DNA of 64,000 nt from Acidobacteriota bacterium (GCA_039683095.1 JBDKSB010000012.1:28293-92292), one strand, 5' to 3'; positions 1-8,715 are shown, numbered from the stretch's first letter. The notes: a model not told the origin generated them from the sequence alone. A program made the numbers and translations.

Positions 1-1175
1 CCATCACCCTGCGGCCCCAGGACACGGTCGGCCGGGCCCTCGAGGTCATGAGGGAGCACCACATCTCCGGCCTGCCCATCACCGACGGATCGAACCAGCT
101 CGTCGGCATACTGACCAACCGCGACATCCGCTTCGAGAGCCGCCTGAGCCTGCCGGTCGAGAAGATCATGACCCGCAAGCTCGTCACCGTCCCGGTCGGG
201 ACGTCGCTCGAGGACGCCGAGAAGGTCTTCCACGAGCACAAGATCGAGAAGCTCCTCGTCGTCGACGAGGGCTACCACCTCAAGGGCCTGATCACCTACA
301 AGGACATCCTCAAACGCATCCAGTATCCCGACGCGGCCAAGGACAGCCTGGGGCGGCTGAGGGTCGGGGCCGCCGTCGGCGTCGGCGCCGATTTCCTCGA
401 CCGGGCCCGGGCCCTGGTCGCGGTCAAGTGCGACGTCATCGTCGTCGACAACGCCCACGGCCATTCGCGGCGCGTCCTCGACACCGTCCGGACGCTCAAG
501 AAGGAGTTCCCGAACCAGGAGATCATCGCCGGCAACATCGGCACGGCCCGGGCGGCCGAGGAGCTCGTCGACCTCGGCGTCGACGCGGTCAAGGTCGGGG
601 TCGGGCCCGGCTCGATCTGCACGACCCGGATCATCACCGGCGCCGGCATCCCCCAGGTCACGGCCATCGCCGACGTCTACGAGGTGACGGGGAAGGCGGG
701 CATCCCGCTCATCGCCGACGGCGGCATCAAGTACTCCGGCGACGTGACCAAGGCCATCGCGGCCGGCGCGGACACGATCATGCTCGGCAACCTGCTGGCC
801 GGGACCGAGGAGGCCCCGGGCGAGGTCGTCATGTACCAGGGCCGGGCCTACAAGATGTACCGGGGCATGGGCTCGATCGCGGTCATGAAGGAGGGCAAGA
901 GCAGCGACCGCTACCAGCAGGACCTGCAGCCCACCGCCGCCAAGCTCGTCCCCGAGGGCATCGAGGGCCGGGTCCCCTACAAGGGCAGCACCACGGTCAT
1001 CGTCCAGATGCTCGTCGGCGGGCTCAAGGCCGGCATGGGCTACGCCGGCTGCCGGACGATCGAGGAGCTCAAGGCCAACGCCCGCTTCATCAAGATCACC
1101 CAGGCCTCGCTCAAGGAGAGCCACGTCCACGACGTGGTCATCACCCAGGAGGCGCCGAACTATCATCTCGACTGA
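1..1175 (+). CDS. guaB: IMP dehydrogenase, 5' end cut off by window edge
   Basis: This enzyme oxidises IMP to XMP with NAD+, the committed step of GMP synthesis. The reading frame is open from base 3, so the true start lies upstream; about 390 residues are visible of the usual 480-490. It begins inside the CBS-domain pair, where a typical repeat ends in HHISGLPIT and a second ends near [10 protein letters not shown]. The TIM-barrel follows, with the catalytic loop [11 protein letters not shown] (active-site Cys), the phosphate-binding [11 protein letters not shown], the flap region [10 protein letters not shown] and DRYQQD. The C-terminus has [12 protein letters not shown], usual for the family. 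One small oddity is VDNAHGHS where VDTAHGHS is common. The family call is secure; only the N-terminus is missing. Confidence 0.97.
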   Translation, partial: ITLRPQDTVGRALEVMREHHISGLPITDGSNQLVGILTNRDIRFESRLSLPVEKIMTRKLVTVPVGTSLEDAEKVFHEHKIEKLLVVDEGYHLKGLITYKDILKRIQYPDAAKDSLGRLRVGAAVGVGADFLDRARALVAVKCDVIVVDNAHGHSRRVLDTVRTLKKEFPNQEIIAGNIGTARAAEELVDLGVDAVKVGVGPGSICTTRIITGAGIPQVTAIADVYEVTGKAGIPLIADGGIKYSGDVTKAIAAGADTIMLGNLLAGTEEAPGEVVMYQGRAYKMYRGMGSIAVMKEGKSSDRYQQDLQPTAAKLVPEGIEGRVPYKGSTTVIVQMLVGGLKAGMGYAGCRTIEELKANARFIKITQASLKESHVHDVVITQEAPNYHLD

Positions 1176-1205
1176 GCGCTGACGGAACGCTCGAAAGGGG
1201 GGGCG

Positions 1206-1619
1206 ATGTCCGACTACGCGATCAAGACCGTTCTGGCCGTTGTGCTTCTGGGGACGGGCCTCTGCGCCTTCCTGGCCATGATGGCCCGATTCGGCCGGCC
1301 GGGAGACGAAGCCCGGTCGGAACGGCTCCGCCGGCTCCACAAGAAGGCCGGCTGGGCCTTCGTCGTCATCCTGGCGCCTCTGGCCGCCCTGGGCGCGAAC
1401 TTCCTGGTTGAGATAGGCGACGGCCTCCCGACCCGCGGCGCCTTCCATTTCGTCCTGGCCGCCGGGCTGGTCGCCGTCCTGCTGGTCAAGCTCCTGATCG
1501 TCAAGGCCTACCGCCAGCAGCTTCGCTTCGCGCCCGCCCTGGGCATGACGGTCTTCGCCCTGACCCTGGTCATCTTCCTGATCACGGCGGGGTATTTCGT
1601 CCTGATCAAGCTCCTTTGA
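1206..1619 (+). CDS. Small four-helix membrane protein, function unknown
   Basis: This is a 137-residue protein with four predicted membrane helices, at roughly residues 6-28, 48-68, 77-98 and 107-135. The start follows an AAAGGGGGG purine tract 30 bases after guaB, so it may be cotranscribed with guaB. Histidines sit near the start of helix 2 (RLHKKAGW) and at helix 3 (FHFVLAAG). That spacing recalls the b-type haem ligands of four-helix cytochrome b561-like proteins, but this is only a resemblance. Its last 14 bases overlap the convergent panD 3' end. Codon use is GC3-rich like its neighbours, so it is very likely a real gene. I do not recognise a named family. Confidence 0.75.
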   Translation: MSDYAIKTVLAVVLLGTGLCAFLAMMARFGRPGDEARSERLRRLHKKAGWAFVVILAPLAALGANFLVEIGDGLPTRGAFHFVLAAGLVAVLLVKLLIVKAYRQQLRFAPALGMTVFALTLVIFLITAGYFVLIKLL

Positions 1620-1968
1620 CCTCGGCGATGCGGTTGCCCTCCCCCATCAGGACGACCTTCGGCCCGAACGTTTCCATCTCGTTCTCGTCCATGTAGCCGT
1701 AGGCGGCGATGATGACGATGTCCCCCACCGAGACCTTGTGGGCCGCGGCGCCGAAGACCCCGACCTGCCGCGAGCCCTTCTCGCCGCGGATGATGTAGGT
1801 CGTGAAGCGCTTGCCGTTGGTGACGTTCCAGACCTCGATCCGCTCGTAGGGCCGCAGCCCCGCGGCCGTCATGACCTCCTCGTCGAGGGACAGGCTGCCC
1901 TCGTACGCGACATCGACCAGGGTGACCGTGGCCCGGTGGACCTTGGAACGCAGGAAGGCTCTGAGCAT
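1606..1968 (-). CDS. panD: Aspartate 1-decarboxylase
   Basis: PanD decarboxylates L-aspartate to beta-alanine, the second substrate of PanC, in the pantothenate/CoA pathway. The protein has 120 residues, a normal length for the proenzyme. The self-cleavage site is Gly24-Ser25 in YEGSLSL, where Ser25 becomes the pyruvoyl group. The conserved Lys9 (RSKVHRATVT) and the ITNG-like segment VTNGKRFTTY are also present. The ribosome-binding site GAGGAGGAT overlaps the panC stop codon, with 10 bases between the two genes. It is the last gene of panB-panC-panD. The assignment is secure. Confidence 0.96.
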   Translation of the reverse strand: MLRAFLRSKVHRATVTLVDVAYEGSLSLDEEVMTAAGLRPYERIEVWNVTNGKRFTTYIIRGEKGSRQVGVFGAAAHKVSVGDIVIIAAYGYMDENEMETFGPKVVLMGEGNRIAEVKGA

Positions 1969-1978
1969 GGGATCCTCC

Positions 1979-2824
1979 TCAGGCGTGAAGCCGGACGTTG
2001 TCGATCAGGCGGGTCGCCCCGACGAAGACGGCCAGGGCCAGGAGGACCTCGCCGCGGAGCTCGGCGACGGGCTCGAGCGTCTCCGGATCGACGGCCTCGA
2101 CGTAGTCGATCCGGGCCAGCGGCTCGCCCTCGATGACCGAGCGGACGCCCGCGACCAGCCTGGCCCCGTCGCTCTCCCCCGCCGCGACGGCCTTCTCCGC
2201 CCAGCGCAGCGCGGTCGAGAGGACCAGGGCGGCTTTCCGCTCCGCGGGCGAAAGATAAGCGTTCCGCGAGCTCAGGGCCAGGCCGTCGGGCTCGCGCACG
2301 AGCGGACAGGCCACGACATCGACGTCGAGGTCGAGGTCCCGGGCCAGCCGCCGAACGATCACGAGCTGCTGGGCGTCCTTGGCCCCGAAGTAAGCGCGGT
2401 CGGGAGCGACGATGTTGAAGAGCTTGAGGACGACCGTCGCCACGCCCCGAAAGTGCCCGGGCCGGGACCCGCCGCAGAGCCGGTCCTGAAGATCCTCGAC
2501 CTGGACATAGGTCCGGAAGCCAGCCGGGTACATCTCCGCGGCGTCGGGATGGAACAGGGCCTCGACGCCCGCCTGACGCAGGCAGACCGCGTCCTTGTCC
2601 AGGTCCCGGGGATACTTCTGGAAGTCCTCTTTCGGGCCGAACTGGGCCGGGTTGACGAAGATGCTGACGACCGTGACGTCGTCCCTCTCCCTCGACGCGC
2701 GGACCAGGCTGAGGTGCCCTTCGTGGAGGCAGCCCATGGTCGGGACGAGGCCGATCCGCTTCCCTTCCCGGCGCCACCCGCGGCAGAGGGCCTTCATCTC
2801 GGCGACGGTCTTGACGATGGTCAT
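1979..2824 (-). CDS. panC: Pantothenate synthetase (pantoate-beta-alanine ligase)
   Basis: PanC joins pantoate and beta-alanine using ATP to give pantothenate. The 281-residue length fits the family. The nucleotidyltransferase signature appears as PTMGCLHEGHLSLV (the HIGH-like motif), followed by VSIFVNPAQFGPKEDFQKYP. The YFGAKDAQQL segment and the KMSKS-equivalent loop LALSSRNAYLSP are also in place. Its ATG overlaps the panB stop codon as ATGA, so the two are translationally coupled. The product feeds CoA synthesis together with panB and panD. The assignment is secure. Confidence 0.97.
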   Translation of the reverse strand: MTIVKTVAEMKALCRGWRREGKRIGLVPTMGCLHEGHLSLVRASRERDDVTVVSIFVNPAQFGPKEDFQKYPRDLDKDAVCLRQAGVEALFHPDAAEMYPAGFRTYVQVEDLQDRLCGGSRPGHFRGVATVVLKLFNIVAPDRAYFGAKDAQQLVIVRRLARDLDLDVDVVACPLVREPDGLALSSRNAYLSPAERKAALVLSTALRWAEKAVAAGESDGARLVAGVRSVIEGEPLARIDYVEAVDPETLEPVAELRGEVLLALAVFVGATRLIDNVRLHA

Positions 2825-3708
2825 TTCCTGACCCTCCTCTTCGAGGCCGCGGCCGCCGCCTTCGCCAGCTCGTCCGCCACCTCGGGCTTGATATGGTAGG
2901 AGGTTTCGTCGTCGGGGAAGCGTCCGGCCCGGACGTCCCCGGCGTAGGCCGCCACGGCCCCGCTGATGACGCCGTGGATGTCGGCGTAGGCGCGGACGAA
3001 CCTGGGCATGTAGCCGGTCGAGAAGCCCAGCATGTCGTGGATAACGAGGACCTGGCCGTCGCAGGCCGGGCCGGCCCCGATGCCGATCGTGGGGATGCGC
3101 ACGGCCCGGGTGACCTCGGCGCCGACCTCGATCGGCACCGATTCGACGACGACGGCGAAGGCCCCGGCCCGCTCGAGGTTCCGGGCGTCCTCGACGATGC
3201 GCCGAGCCTCCTCGACGGCCGCGCCGCGGACCCGGAAGCGGCCGAGGCGATGGATGGATTGGGGCGTCAGCCCGACGTGGCCCATGACCGGGATCTCGGC
3301 CTCGACCATGGCCTCGACGAGCTTCAGCCGCTTCTTCGACGCCCCCTCGATCTTGACCGCCGCTGCGCCGCCCTCCTTGATGAACCGGGAGGCGTTGCGG
3401 ATGGTCTCGTCGGCGCTCAGGTGGAACGAGAAATAGGGCATGTCGCCGACGACCAGGGCCCGCCGGACCGCCCGGGTCACGGCCCGGGTATGGTGGATCA
3501 TCTCGTCCATGGTCACGGGCACGGTGTTCTCGTAGCCCAGCACGACCATGCCCAGGGAGTCCCCGACGAGGACGATGTCGACGCCGGTCTCGTCCAGGAT
3601 CTTGGCCGTGGGATGATCATAAGCCGTCAGGCAGACGATCTTTGGGCCCCCGGCCTTCCGGGCCTGGAGCAGGGGGATGGTGACGCGTTCGTCGGGCGAG
3701 TTGGCCAT
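2821..3708 (-). CDS. panB: 3-methyl-2-oxobutanoate hydroxymethyltransferase
   Basis: PanB transfers a hydroxymethyl group from methylene-tetrahydrofolate to alpha-ketoisovalerate to form ketopantoate. The frame stays open upstream, but I place the start at the ATG giving MANSPDERVT because an AAAGGA ribosome site precedes it and the family begins here; this gives 295 residues. Recognisable segments are CLTAYDHPTAKILDE, VLVGDSLGMV (metal-binding Asp), VKIEGA, MGHVGLTPQSIHRLG and IPTIGIGAGPACDGQVLV. It is first in the panBCD operon and overlaps panC by four bases. The family call is secure and the start is probable. Confidence 0.95.
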   Translation of the reverse strand: MANSPDERVTIPLLQARKAGGPKIVCLTAYDHPTAKILDETGVDIVLVGDSLGMVVLGYENTVPVTMDEMIHHTRAVTRAVRRALVVGDMPYFSFHLSADETIRNASRFIKEGGAAAVKIEGASKKRLKLVEAMVEAEIPVMGHVGLTPQSIHRLGRFRVRGAAVEEARRIVEDARNLERAGAFAVVVESVPIEVGAEVTRAVRIPTIGIGAGPACDGQVLVIHDMLGFSTGYMPRFVRAYADIHGVISGAVAAYAGDVRAGRFPDDETSYHIKPEVADELAKAAAAASKRRVRK

Positions 3709-3836
3709 TGTCCGTCCTTTCTCCCCATCCCGCCTGGCGCGGGATTGAGGTAAAGTCTGTCGCCGCCGCGAAATGTCCGGTCCCGGGGCGGACGCGCCGC
3801 CTCCGGGCCTCATCCGGGAACTATATTCTACGCCTT

Positions 3837-4514
3837 TCAGCCTTTTTTTGCGCCCTTGCCCCCGTAGCTCTGGGGGACGTAGTAGAGCGAGGCCTTCTTC
3901 ATGTCGCGCAGCTGGTCGAGGAGGTCGAGGACGTCCTCCTCCCGGCCGAAGTCGATGTCGTCGGCCTTGACCACGAGCAGGGGCGCCCCCTGGTAGTTGA
4001 AGAAGAAATAGTCGAAGGCCTCGACGATGTCCTCGAGGTACTTTTCGGAGATGTTCTTCTCGATCGAGTCCCCTTCCCTGGCGACGCGCCGGACGAGCGA
4101 GCCAAGCGAGATCTGCAGGTAGATGACGAGGTCGGGCTTGGGGACGCGCTCGGCCAGGATGCCGTAGATCTTCTCGTAAACGAGCAGCTCGTCGTCCGAG
4201 AGGGTCTGGTAGGCATAGATCTTGTCCTTCTCGAAAAGGTAGTCGCAGATGATCCGGTCGACGAACAGGTCCCTCTGGAGGAGGCGGACCTGCTGGTTGT
4301 AGCGGTTGGCCAGGAAGACGAGCTGGGTCAAGAAGGCCGAGCCCTCGCGCTCGTTGTAGAAATCCTTGATATAGGGGTTGCCGACGTTGTCCAGGATAAC
4401 CTTGCCGCCGATCCGCTGGGCCAGGACGTTGGCCAATTGGGTCTTCTTGGACCGGAAGACGCCCTCGACGGCGATATGCTTGAACGGGACCTCGAGCGCG
4501 CTCTTCATACCCAT
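3837..4514 (-). CDS. Deoxynucleoside kinase-like protein with degenerate P-loop
   Basis: The 225 residues resemble the deoxyadenosine/deoxyguanosine kinase (dNK) family. They show an N-terminal strand leading into a P-loop position, the VDRIICDYLFEKDKIYA segment equivalent to the family DRS/ER region, PDLVIYLQ, and a lid-like RRVAREGDSIEKNI. Members phosphorylate deoxynucleosides with ATP for salvage. The unusual part is the P-loop, which reads GVFRSKKT at residues 18-25 instead of GxxGxGKT: both later glycines are lost while Lys-Thr remain. Activity is therefore uncertain. A TTGACT-17-TATAAC promoter lies just upstream. Start choice is Met1 or Met3; no strong ribosome site is visible. It stands alone beside panBCD. 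Confidence 0.8.
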   Translation of the reverse strand: MGMKSALEVPFKHIAVEGVFRSKKTQLANVLAQRIGGKVILDNVGNPYIKDFYNEREGSAFLTQLVFLANRYNQQVRLLQRDLFVDRIICDYLFEKDKIYAYQTLSDDELLVYEKIYGILAERVPKPDLVIYLQISLGSLVRRVAREGDSIEKNISEKYLEDIVEAFDYFFFNYQGAPLLVVKADDIDFGREEDVLDLLDQLRDMKKASLYYVPQSYGGKGAKKG

Positions 4515-4529
4515 CTTGAAATCGATTAG

Positions 4530-4558
4530 GTTATAACCGAACTCTGACTGTAAGTCAA
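4530..4558 (-). promoter_or_regulatory. Sigma-70-type promoter of the kinase-like gene
   Basis: Read on the minus strand, TTGACT (4558-4553) and TATAAC (4535-4530) are separated by exactly 17 bases. The predicted start of transcription is near 4523, only about 9-15 bases before the two candidate ATG codons. This gives a very short leader without a clear ribosome site. Confidence 0.65.
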
Positions 4559-4593
4559 CGGCCGCCGGGGGCCCGGGCAGGTCCCTGCCGGGC

Positions 4594-4797
4594 TCAAGCC
4601 TGGGTCTTGGGCTGCTGGGGGACGACGATCCAGGCGATGATGTAGAAGAAGGTCATCGGGAACAGGGCCGTCACCAGGGTCAGGCCGACGCAGAGCAAGC
4701 GGACGATCGAGACGTCGACGTCGAAGTACTCGGCCAGGCCGCCGCAGACGCCGCCGAGCATCTTCTGGCTGACTGAACGATAAAGCCTTTTGGCCAT
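4594..4797 (-). CDS. PspC-domain membrane protein
   Basis: This 67-residue protein is a compact PspC domain. It shows RLYRSVSQKMLGGVCGGLAEYFDVDVSIVRL, the family core (here named in part by KMLGGVCGGLAEYFDVD), followed by one or two membrane segments (residues about 31-60) and a short polar tail. PspC proteins sit in the inner membrane and are linked to envelope stress, although stand-alone copies such as this are mostly uncharacterised. An AGGAGGAACG ribosome site precedes the ATG. It is divergent from the aldehyde oxidoreductase operon. The domain call is secure, the physiological role is not. Confidence 0.9.
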   Translation of the reverse strand: MAKRLYRSVSQKMLGGVCGGLAEYFDVDVSIVRLLCVGLTLVTALFPMTFFYIIAWIVVPQQPKTQA

Positions 4798-4903
4798 TGC
4801 GCGTTCCTCCTCTCTTGGGGCTCGCGGTCCCCGTTCACCTGATTATACGAGAATCGCATCCTTTTCGCCCGGAAAAGGAAAGAAAATGTCACCACGCAGC
4901 GCC

Positions 4904-4932
4904 TTGACTCCGGGAGCGCCTCCGGTTACGAT
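4904..4932 (+). promoter_or_regulatory. Promoter of the aldehyde oxidoreductase operon
   Basis: TTGACT at 4904-4909 and TACGAT at 4927-4932 are separated by 17 bases. Transcription would begin near 4939, about 30 bases before the ATG at 4970, leaving room for the AAAGGA ribosome site. Confidence 0.5.
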
Positions 4933-4969
4933 TGAGAGGGTTATTTTCATCTCCGGAAAGGACGTCATC

Positions 4970-6808
4970 ATGAACGGTTGGACCGGACGATTCCTGCGGG
5001 TCAACCTGACCACAAGAACCTATAAAACGGAGCCCTTCAGCGAGGATTTCGCGCGCAAATGGATCGGCGGCCGGGGCTTCGCGGTCAAGATCCTGTTCGA
5101 CGAGCTCGCCCCCGGCATCGACCCCCTCGGCCCGGACAACAAGTTCATTGTCGCCCTCGGCCCCATCGCCGGCATCCCGGCCCCCAACACAGGGAAAGCG
5201 GTCGTGGCCGGCAAGTCGCCGAGCACGGGCGGCTACGGCGACGGCAACCTCGGGACCCGGGTCGCCGAGCAGCTCCGGAAGGCGGGCTACGACGTCCTGA
5301 TCGTCGAGGGCCGGGCCGCCTCCCCGACCATGCTTTACATCGAAGACGACAAGGTCGAGTTCCTGCCGGCCGACGCGGTCTGGGGCAAGGGCACCTACGA
5401 GACGAACGACTGGATCTACGCCAGGTATGGCAAGGGTGTCGGCGTCCTCAACATCGGCCAGGGGGGCGAGAACCTGGTCCGTTACGCCGTCGTCCGCAGC
5501 CTGGAGGGACGGGCCGGCGGCCGCACCGGCATGGGCGCGGTCATGGGCTCCAAGCTCCTCAAGGCCATCGTCGTCAAGGGCACGAAGCCGATCCCCCAGG
5601 CCGATCCGGCCGGCATGAAGAAGGTCGGCACGGACGACCTGCGGGAGGTTCACGCCATCGACAAGAAGACGGGCTGGTCGATCCAGAGCACCAACGGGGT
5701 CCTCGCCTGGTGCAACGAGGTGGCCGCCCTGCCGGTGCGGAACTTCCGCAAGACTCACCACCCGGACGCCTGGAAGTGCGACGGCGAGCGGCTGAACAAC
5801 GCCCGCATCGCCACCTACGGCTGCCCCAACTGCACCATGCGCTGCGGCATCACCATCCGCGACGAAGAGGGCCGCGAGTCCGAGCTCGACTACGAGAACG
5901 TCGGCCTGCTCGGCCCCAACCTGGAGATCTTCGACCTGCCCCCGATCGGCTCGCTGAATTACATGTGCGACGACTACGGCGTGGACACGATGTCGGGCGG
6001 CTGCGTCCTCAGCTTCTACGCCGACGCCGTCGACCGCGGCGCCGCGCCCGGCAGCCTCCGGTTCGGCGACACGGCCGGCTTCAAGAAGCTCCTGACCTCG
6101 ATCGCCCTGCGCCAGGGCGAGATCGGCAATATCCTGGCCGAGGGTTCCATGCGGGCCGCGCGCAAGTTCGGCCACGGCTCGATCGACTACGCCATGCAGG
6201 TCAAGGGCCTCGAGGTCGCCGCCTACAACTGCAAGTTCATCCCGGGCATGGCCCTGGCCTTCGGGGTCAGCCCCATCGGCGCCCACCACAAGGAGTCGTG
6301 GGTCATCACCTTCGAGCTCAAACAGTCCGTGCGCGAATCCTACGGCCCGGAAAAGGCCCGGAAGGTCATCGAGCTCCAGCGCATCCGCGGCGGCCTTTTC
6401 GAATCCATCGTCGCCTGCCGCTTTCCCTGGATCGAGAACGGCTGGAGCCTCGAGCACTACCCCAAGTACTTCAAGCTCGTCAGCGGGCTCGATTGGACCC
6501 TGGACGACTTCTGGACCGTCTCGGACCGGATCTACGCCATGATCAAGCTCTTCTGGCTCCGGGAATATCCCGGGACCGATCGCCGGCTCGATTATCCCCC
6601 GGCCGTCTGGTTCGACCCGGCGAACGTCGACACCGAGGGCCCCATCGCCGGCAAGTGCCTCGAGTACGACAAGTACGACGCGCTCCTCCAGCACTATTAC
6701 GACCAGCGGGGCTACGACCGGCGCGGCATCCCGACCAAGGAGACCCTGAAGCGGCTGGGCGTCGCCGCGGAGGGCCTGGCGGCGGAAAAATACGGGTCGC
6801 TCACATGA
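4970..6808 (+). CDS. Aldehyde:ferredoxin oxidoreductase (tungsten-pterin type)
   Basis: Enzymes of this family oxidise aldehydes to carboxylic acids (or the reverse) with ferredoxin, using a tungsten bis-pterin and a [4Fe-4S] cluster in the cytoplasm. The start at MNGWTGRFLRVNL gives 612 residues, the usual size; the frame is open further upstream but AAAGGA and homology favour this ATG. The cluster ligands are CPNCTMRC around residues 280-290 and a late Cys in VACRFPW. Pterin-binding features include GRGFAVKILFDEL near the N-terminus and MALAFGVSPIGAHH. The stop overlaps the start of a MoaD/ThiS-like gene (ATGA), and an aldehyde dehydrogenase follows. The substrate cannot be read from sequence. 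The family call is secure. Confidence 0.95.
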   Translation: MNGWTGRFLRVNLTTRTYKTEPFSEDFARKWIGGRGFAVKILFDELAPGIDPLGPDNKFIVALGPIAGIPAPNTGKAVVAGKSPSTGGYGDGNLGTRVAEQLRKAGYDVLIVEGRAASPTMLYIEDDKVEFLPADAVWGKGTYETNDWIYARYGKGVGVLNIGQGGENLVRYAVVRSLEGRAGGRTGMGAVMGSKLLKAIVVKGTKPIPQADPAGMKKVGTDDLREVHAIDKKTGWSIQSTNGVLAWCNEVAALPVRNFRKTHHPDAWKCDGERLNNARIATYGCPNCTMRCGITIRDEEGRESELDYENVGLLGPNLEIFDLPPIGSLNYMCDDYGVDTMSGGCVLSFYADAVDRGAAPGSLRFGDTAGFKKLLTSIALRQGEIGNILAEGSMRAARKFGHGSIDYAMQVKGLEVAAYNCKFIPGMALAFGVSPIGAHHKESWVITFELKQSVRESYGPEKARKVIELQRIRGGLFESIVACRFPWIENGWSLEHYPKYFKLVSGLDWTLDDFWTVSDRIYAMIKLFWLREYPGTDRRLDYPPAVWFDPANVDTEGPIAGKCLEYDKYDALLQHYYDQRGYDRRGIPTKETLKRLGVAAEGLAAEKYGSLT

Positions 6809-7032
6809 AGGTCACGGTCAAGCTCATCGGGCCGTTCATCCAGATCTTCGGCTTCGGCGAGAAAGCGCTGGACGTCCCGGCCGGGACGACCGCCGACGAC
6901 CTCGTCGGCCTGGCCGGCGTCGACAAGTCCAGGCCCAGGATCGTCACCCGGAACGGCCGGGCCGTCGGGCCGGGCGAAGCCCTGGCCGACGGCGACCGGA
7001 TCGCGATCTCGCCGATCTATTCGGGAGGCTGA
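6805..7032 (+). CDS. MoaD/ThiS-like sulfur-carrier protein
   Basis: This is a 75-residue beta-grasp protein that ends in Gly-Gly (IYSGG), the hallmark of MoaD/ThiS sulfur carriers, which are activated as a C-terminal thiocarboxylate. Inside are the typical LDVPAGTTADDLV and LADGDRIAISP segments. Its ATG overlaps the stop of the aldehyde oxidoreductase. It is therefore very likely a partner for building or sulfurating the molybdo/tungstopterin of that enzyme; this is inference from context. No adenylating MoeB/MoaB or MoaE gene is nearby. The family call is good, the exact acceptor is unknown. Confidence 0.88.
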   Translation: MKVTVKLIGPFIQIFGFGEKALDVPAGTTADDLVGLAGVDKSRPRIVTRNGRAVGPGEALADGDRIAISPIYSGG

Positions 7033-7079
7033 GCCGGCCTGCGTCCGTCCGGGGCCGGGAACGAAAAAGGATTTTCGCC

Positions 7080-8657
7080 ATGACCATGATCCTTGTCGGC
7101 GGCGTCTGGCGCGAAGCCCGGGTCCCGGCGGGGTCCTTCATGGCCGTGGACCCGGCCACGGGCGAGGCCATCCCGGGCGATTATCCTGTTTCCTCCTGGC
7201 CCGATCTCCGGGACGCGCTGGAGGCCGGGGCCGAGGCCTCCTTTGCGATGGCCGAAACGGAGCCCGGCCGGATCGCCGCGTTCCTGGAGGCCATGGCCGC
7301 CGGGCTTGAACGCCGGACCGAAGCGCTCGTCGAGACGGCCCATCGGGAGACCGGCCTGCCGGCCGGATCCCGTCTCCGCTCGAGCGAGCTGCCCCGCACG
7401 ACCGGCCAGCTGAGGCAGGCGGCCGCGGCCTGCCGAGACCGCTCCTGGGTCCGGGCGACGATCGATACCAAGCTCGACATCCGTTCAAAGCTCGGACCGC
7501 TCGGCGGCCCCGTCGCGGTCTTCGGCCCCAACAACTTCCCCTTCGCCTTCAACGCCGTCGGGGGCGGCGATTTCGCGGCCGCCCTGGCGGCCGGCAACCC
7601 GGTCATCGCCAAGGCCAATCCCCAATCGCCCGGCACGACACGGCTGATGGCCGAGGCGGCGGCGGAGGCCCTGGCGGAAAGCGGGCTGCCCGCGGCCGCC
7701 GTCCAGGCCCTCTATCATTTCCCGGTCGACGAGGGGTTGAAGCTCGTCTCGCATCCGCTCATCGGCGCCACGGCCTTCACCGGCAGCCGGCCGGCGGGGC
7801 TGGCCCTCAAGGAAGCGGCCGACCGGGCCGGCAAGCCCATCTATCTCGAGATGTCCAGCGTCAACCCGGTCTTCATCCTGCCCGGCGCCGTCAGGGAGAG
7901 GGGCGCCGAGCTGGCGTCCGAGCTGGCCGGCTCCTGCTCCGCCGGCATGGGTCAATTCTGCACCAAGCCCGGCCTCATCGTCCTGGTCGGCTCTCCGGAA
8001 AGCGAGGGCTTTCGGGATGCGCTCGCGTCGGCCTTCGACGCCGTCCCGCCGGGCGTCCTTCTCGGGCGTAGCGTCCTCCGGGGATTGGAGGCGGGGGTCG
8101 AGCGCCTGCGCCGGCTCGGGGCCGGGCTTGAAGCCGGGGCGGGACCGGTGGAAGGGCCGGGCTGCCGGTTCAGGCCGGCCCTTTTCGGCATCTCGGGGGC
8201 CCGGTTCCTGGAAGACCCGGCGGCCTTCCAGGTCGAGTCCTTCGGATCCCTTTCGCTCCTCGTCGCGGCCCGCGACCTGGCCCAGGCCAGGGACATCGCC
8301 GCCTCGCTCGAAGGCCAGCTGACAGCGACCGTCTTCAGCGCCGGCGACGGCTCGGACGAGGCCGGCTATGCCGCCCTCGAACCCCTGCTCCGGCGCAGGG
8401 CCGGCCGGCTCCTCAACGACAAGGTGCCAACGGGCGTGGCCGTCTCCCCGGCCATGAATCACGGCGGCCCCTTCCCCGCCTCGGGCCACCCGGGGTTCAC
8501 GTCGGTCGGCATCCCGGCGGCCCTGACCCGGTTCGCCGCCCTGCACTGCTACGACCACGTCCGTCCGGACAGATTGCCGCCCGAGCTGAGGGACCGCAAC
8601 CCGACGGGGATGATGTGGCGGCTCATCGACGGCGACTGGACACGCCGGTCGCTGTGA
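7080..8657 (+). CDS. NADP-dependent aldehyde dehydrogenase, ketoglutarate-semialdehyde type
   Basis: The 525-residue protein belongs to the aldehyde dehydrogenase superfamily, closest in pattern to the alpha-ketoglutarate semialdehyde / 2,5-dioxovalerate dehydrogenases. The catalytic cysteine is C294 in GMGQFCTKPG and the general base is E257 in YLEMSSVNP. The N-terminal domain has FGPNNFPFAFN and KANPQSPGTT, and cofactor binding is at GATAFTGSRPAG. An AAAGGA ribosome site lies just before the ATG. It follows the aldehyde oxidoreductase/MoaD pair by 47 bases and may be in the same transcript, giving the cell both a ferredoxin- and a pyridine-nucleotide-linked aldehyde oxidation route. The substrate is not certain. 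Confidence 0.9.
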   Translation: MTMILVGGVWREARVPAGSFMAVDPATGEAIPGDYPVSSWPDLRDALEAGAEASFAMAETEPGRIAAFLEAMAAGLERRTEALVETAHRETGLPAGSRLRSSELPRTTGQLRQAAAACRDRSWVRATIDTKLDIRSKLGPLGGPVAVFGPNNFPFAFNAVGGGDFAAALAAGNPVIAKANPQSPGTTRLMAEAAAEALAESGLPAAAVQALYHFPVDEGLKLVSHPLIGATAFTGSRPAGLALKEAADRAGKPIYLEMSSVNPVFILPGAVRERGAELASELAGSCSAGMGQFCTKPGLIVLVGSPESEGFRDALASAFDAVPPGVLLGRSVLRGLEAGVERLRRLGAGLEAGAGPVEGPGCRFRPALFGISGARFLEDPAAFQVESFGSLSLLVAARDLAQARDIAASLEGQLTATVFSAGDGSDEAGYAALEPLLRRRAGRLLNDKVPTGVAVSPAMNHGGPFPASGHPGFTSVGIPAALTRFAALHCYDHVRPDRLPPELRDRNPTGMMWRLIDGDWTRRSL

Positions 8658-8715
8658 CCGCCGGACGGTTTCCCGGGGCCTGCGCCGGAACCGCGACCCG
8701 GGAATCGCTCCATGC

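Noticed and set aside
4889..6694. A 601-residue antisense frame over the aldehyde oxidoreductase
   Set aside because: Same type of shadow frame: high GC lets the reverse strand stay open. It shows no domain and no ribosome site.
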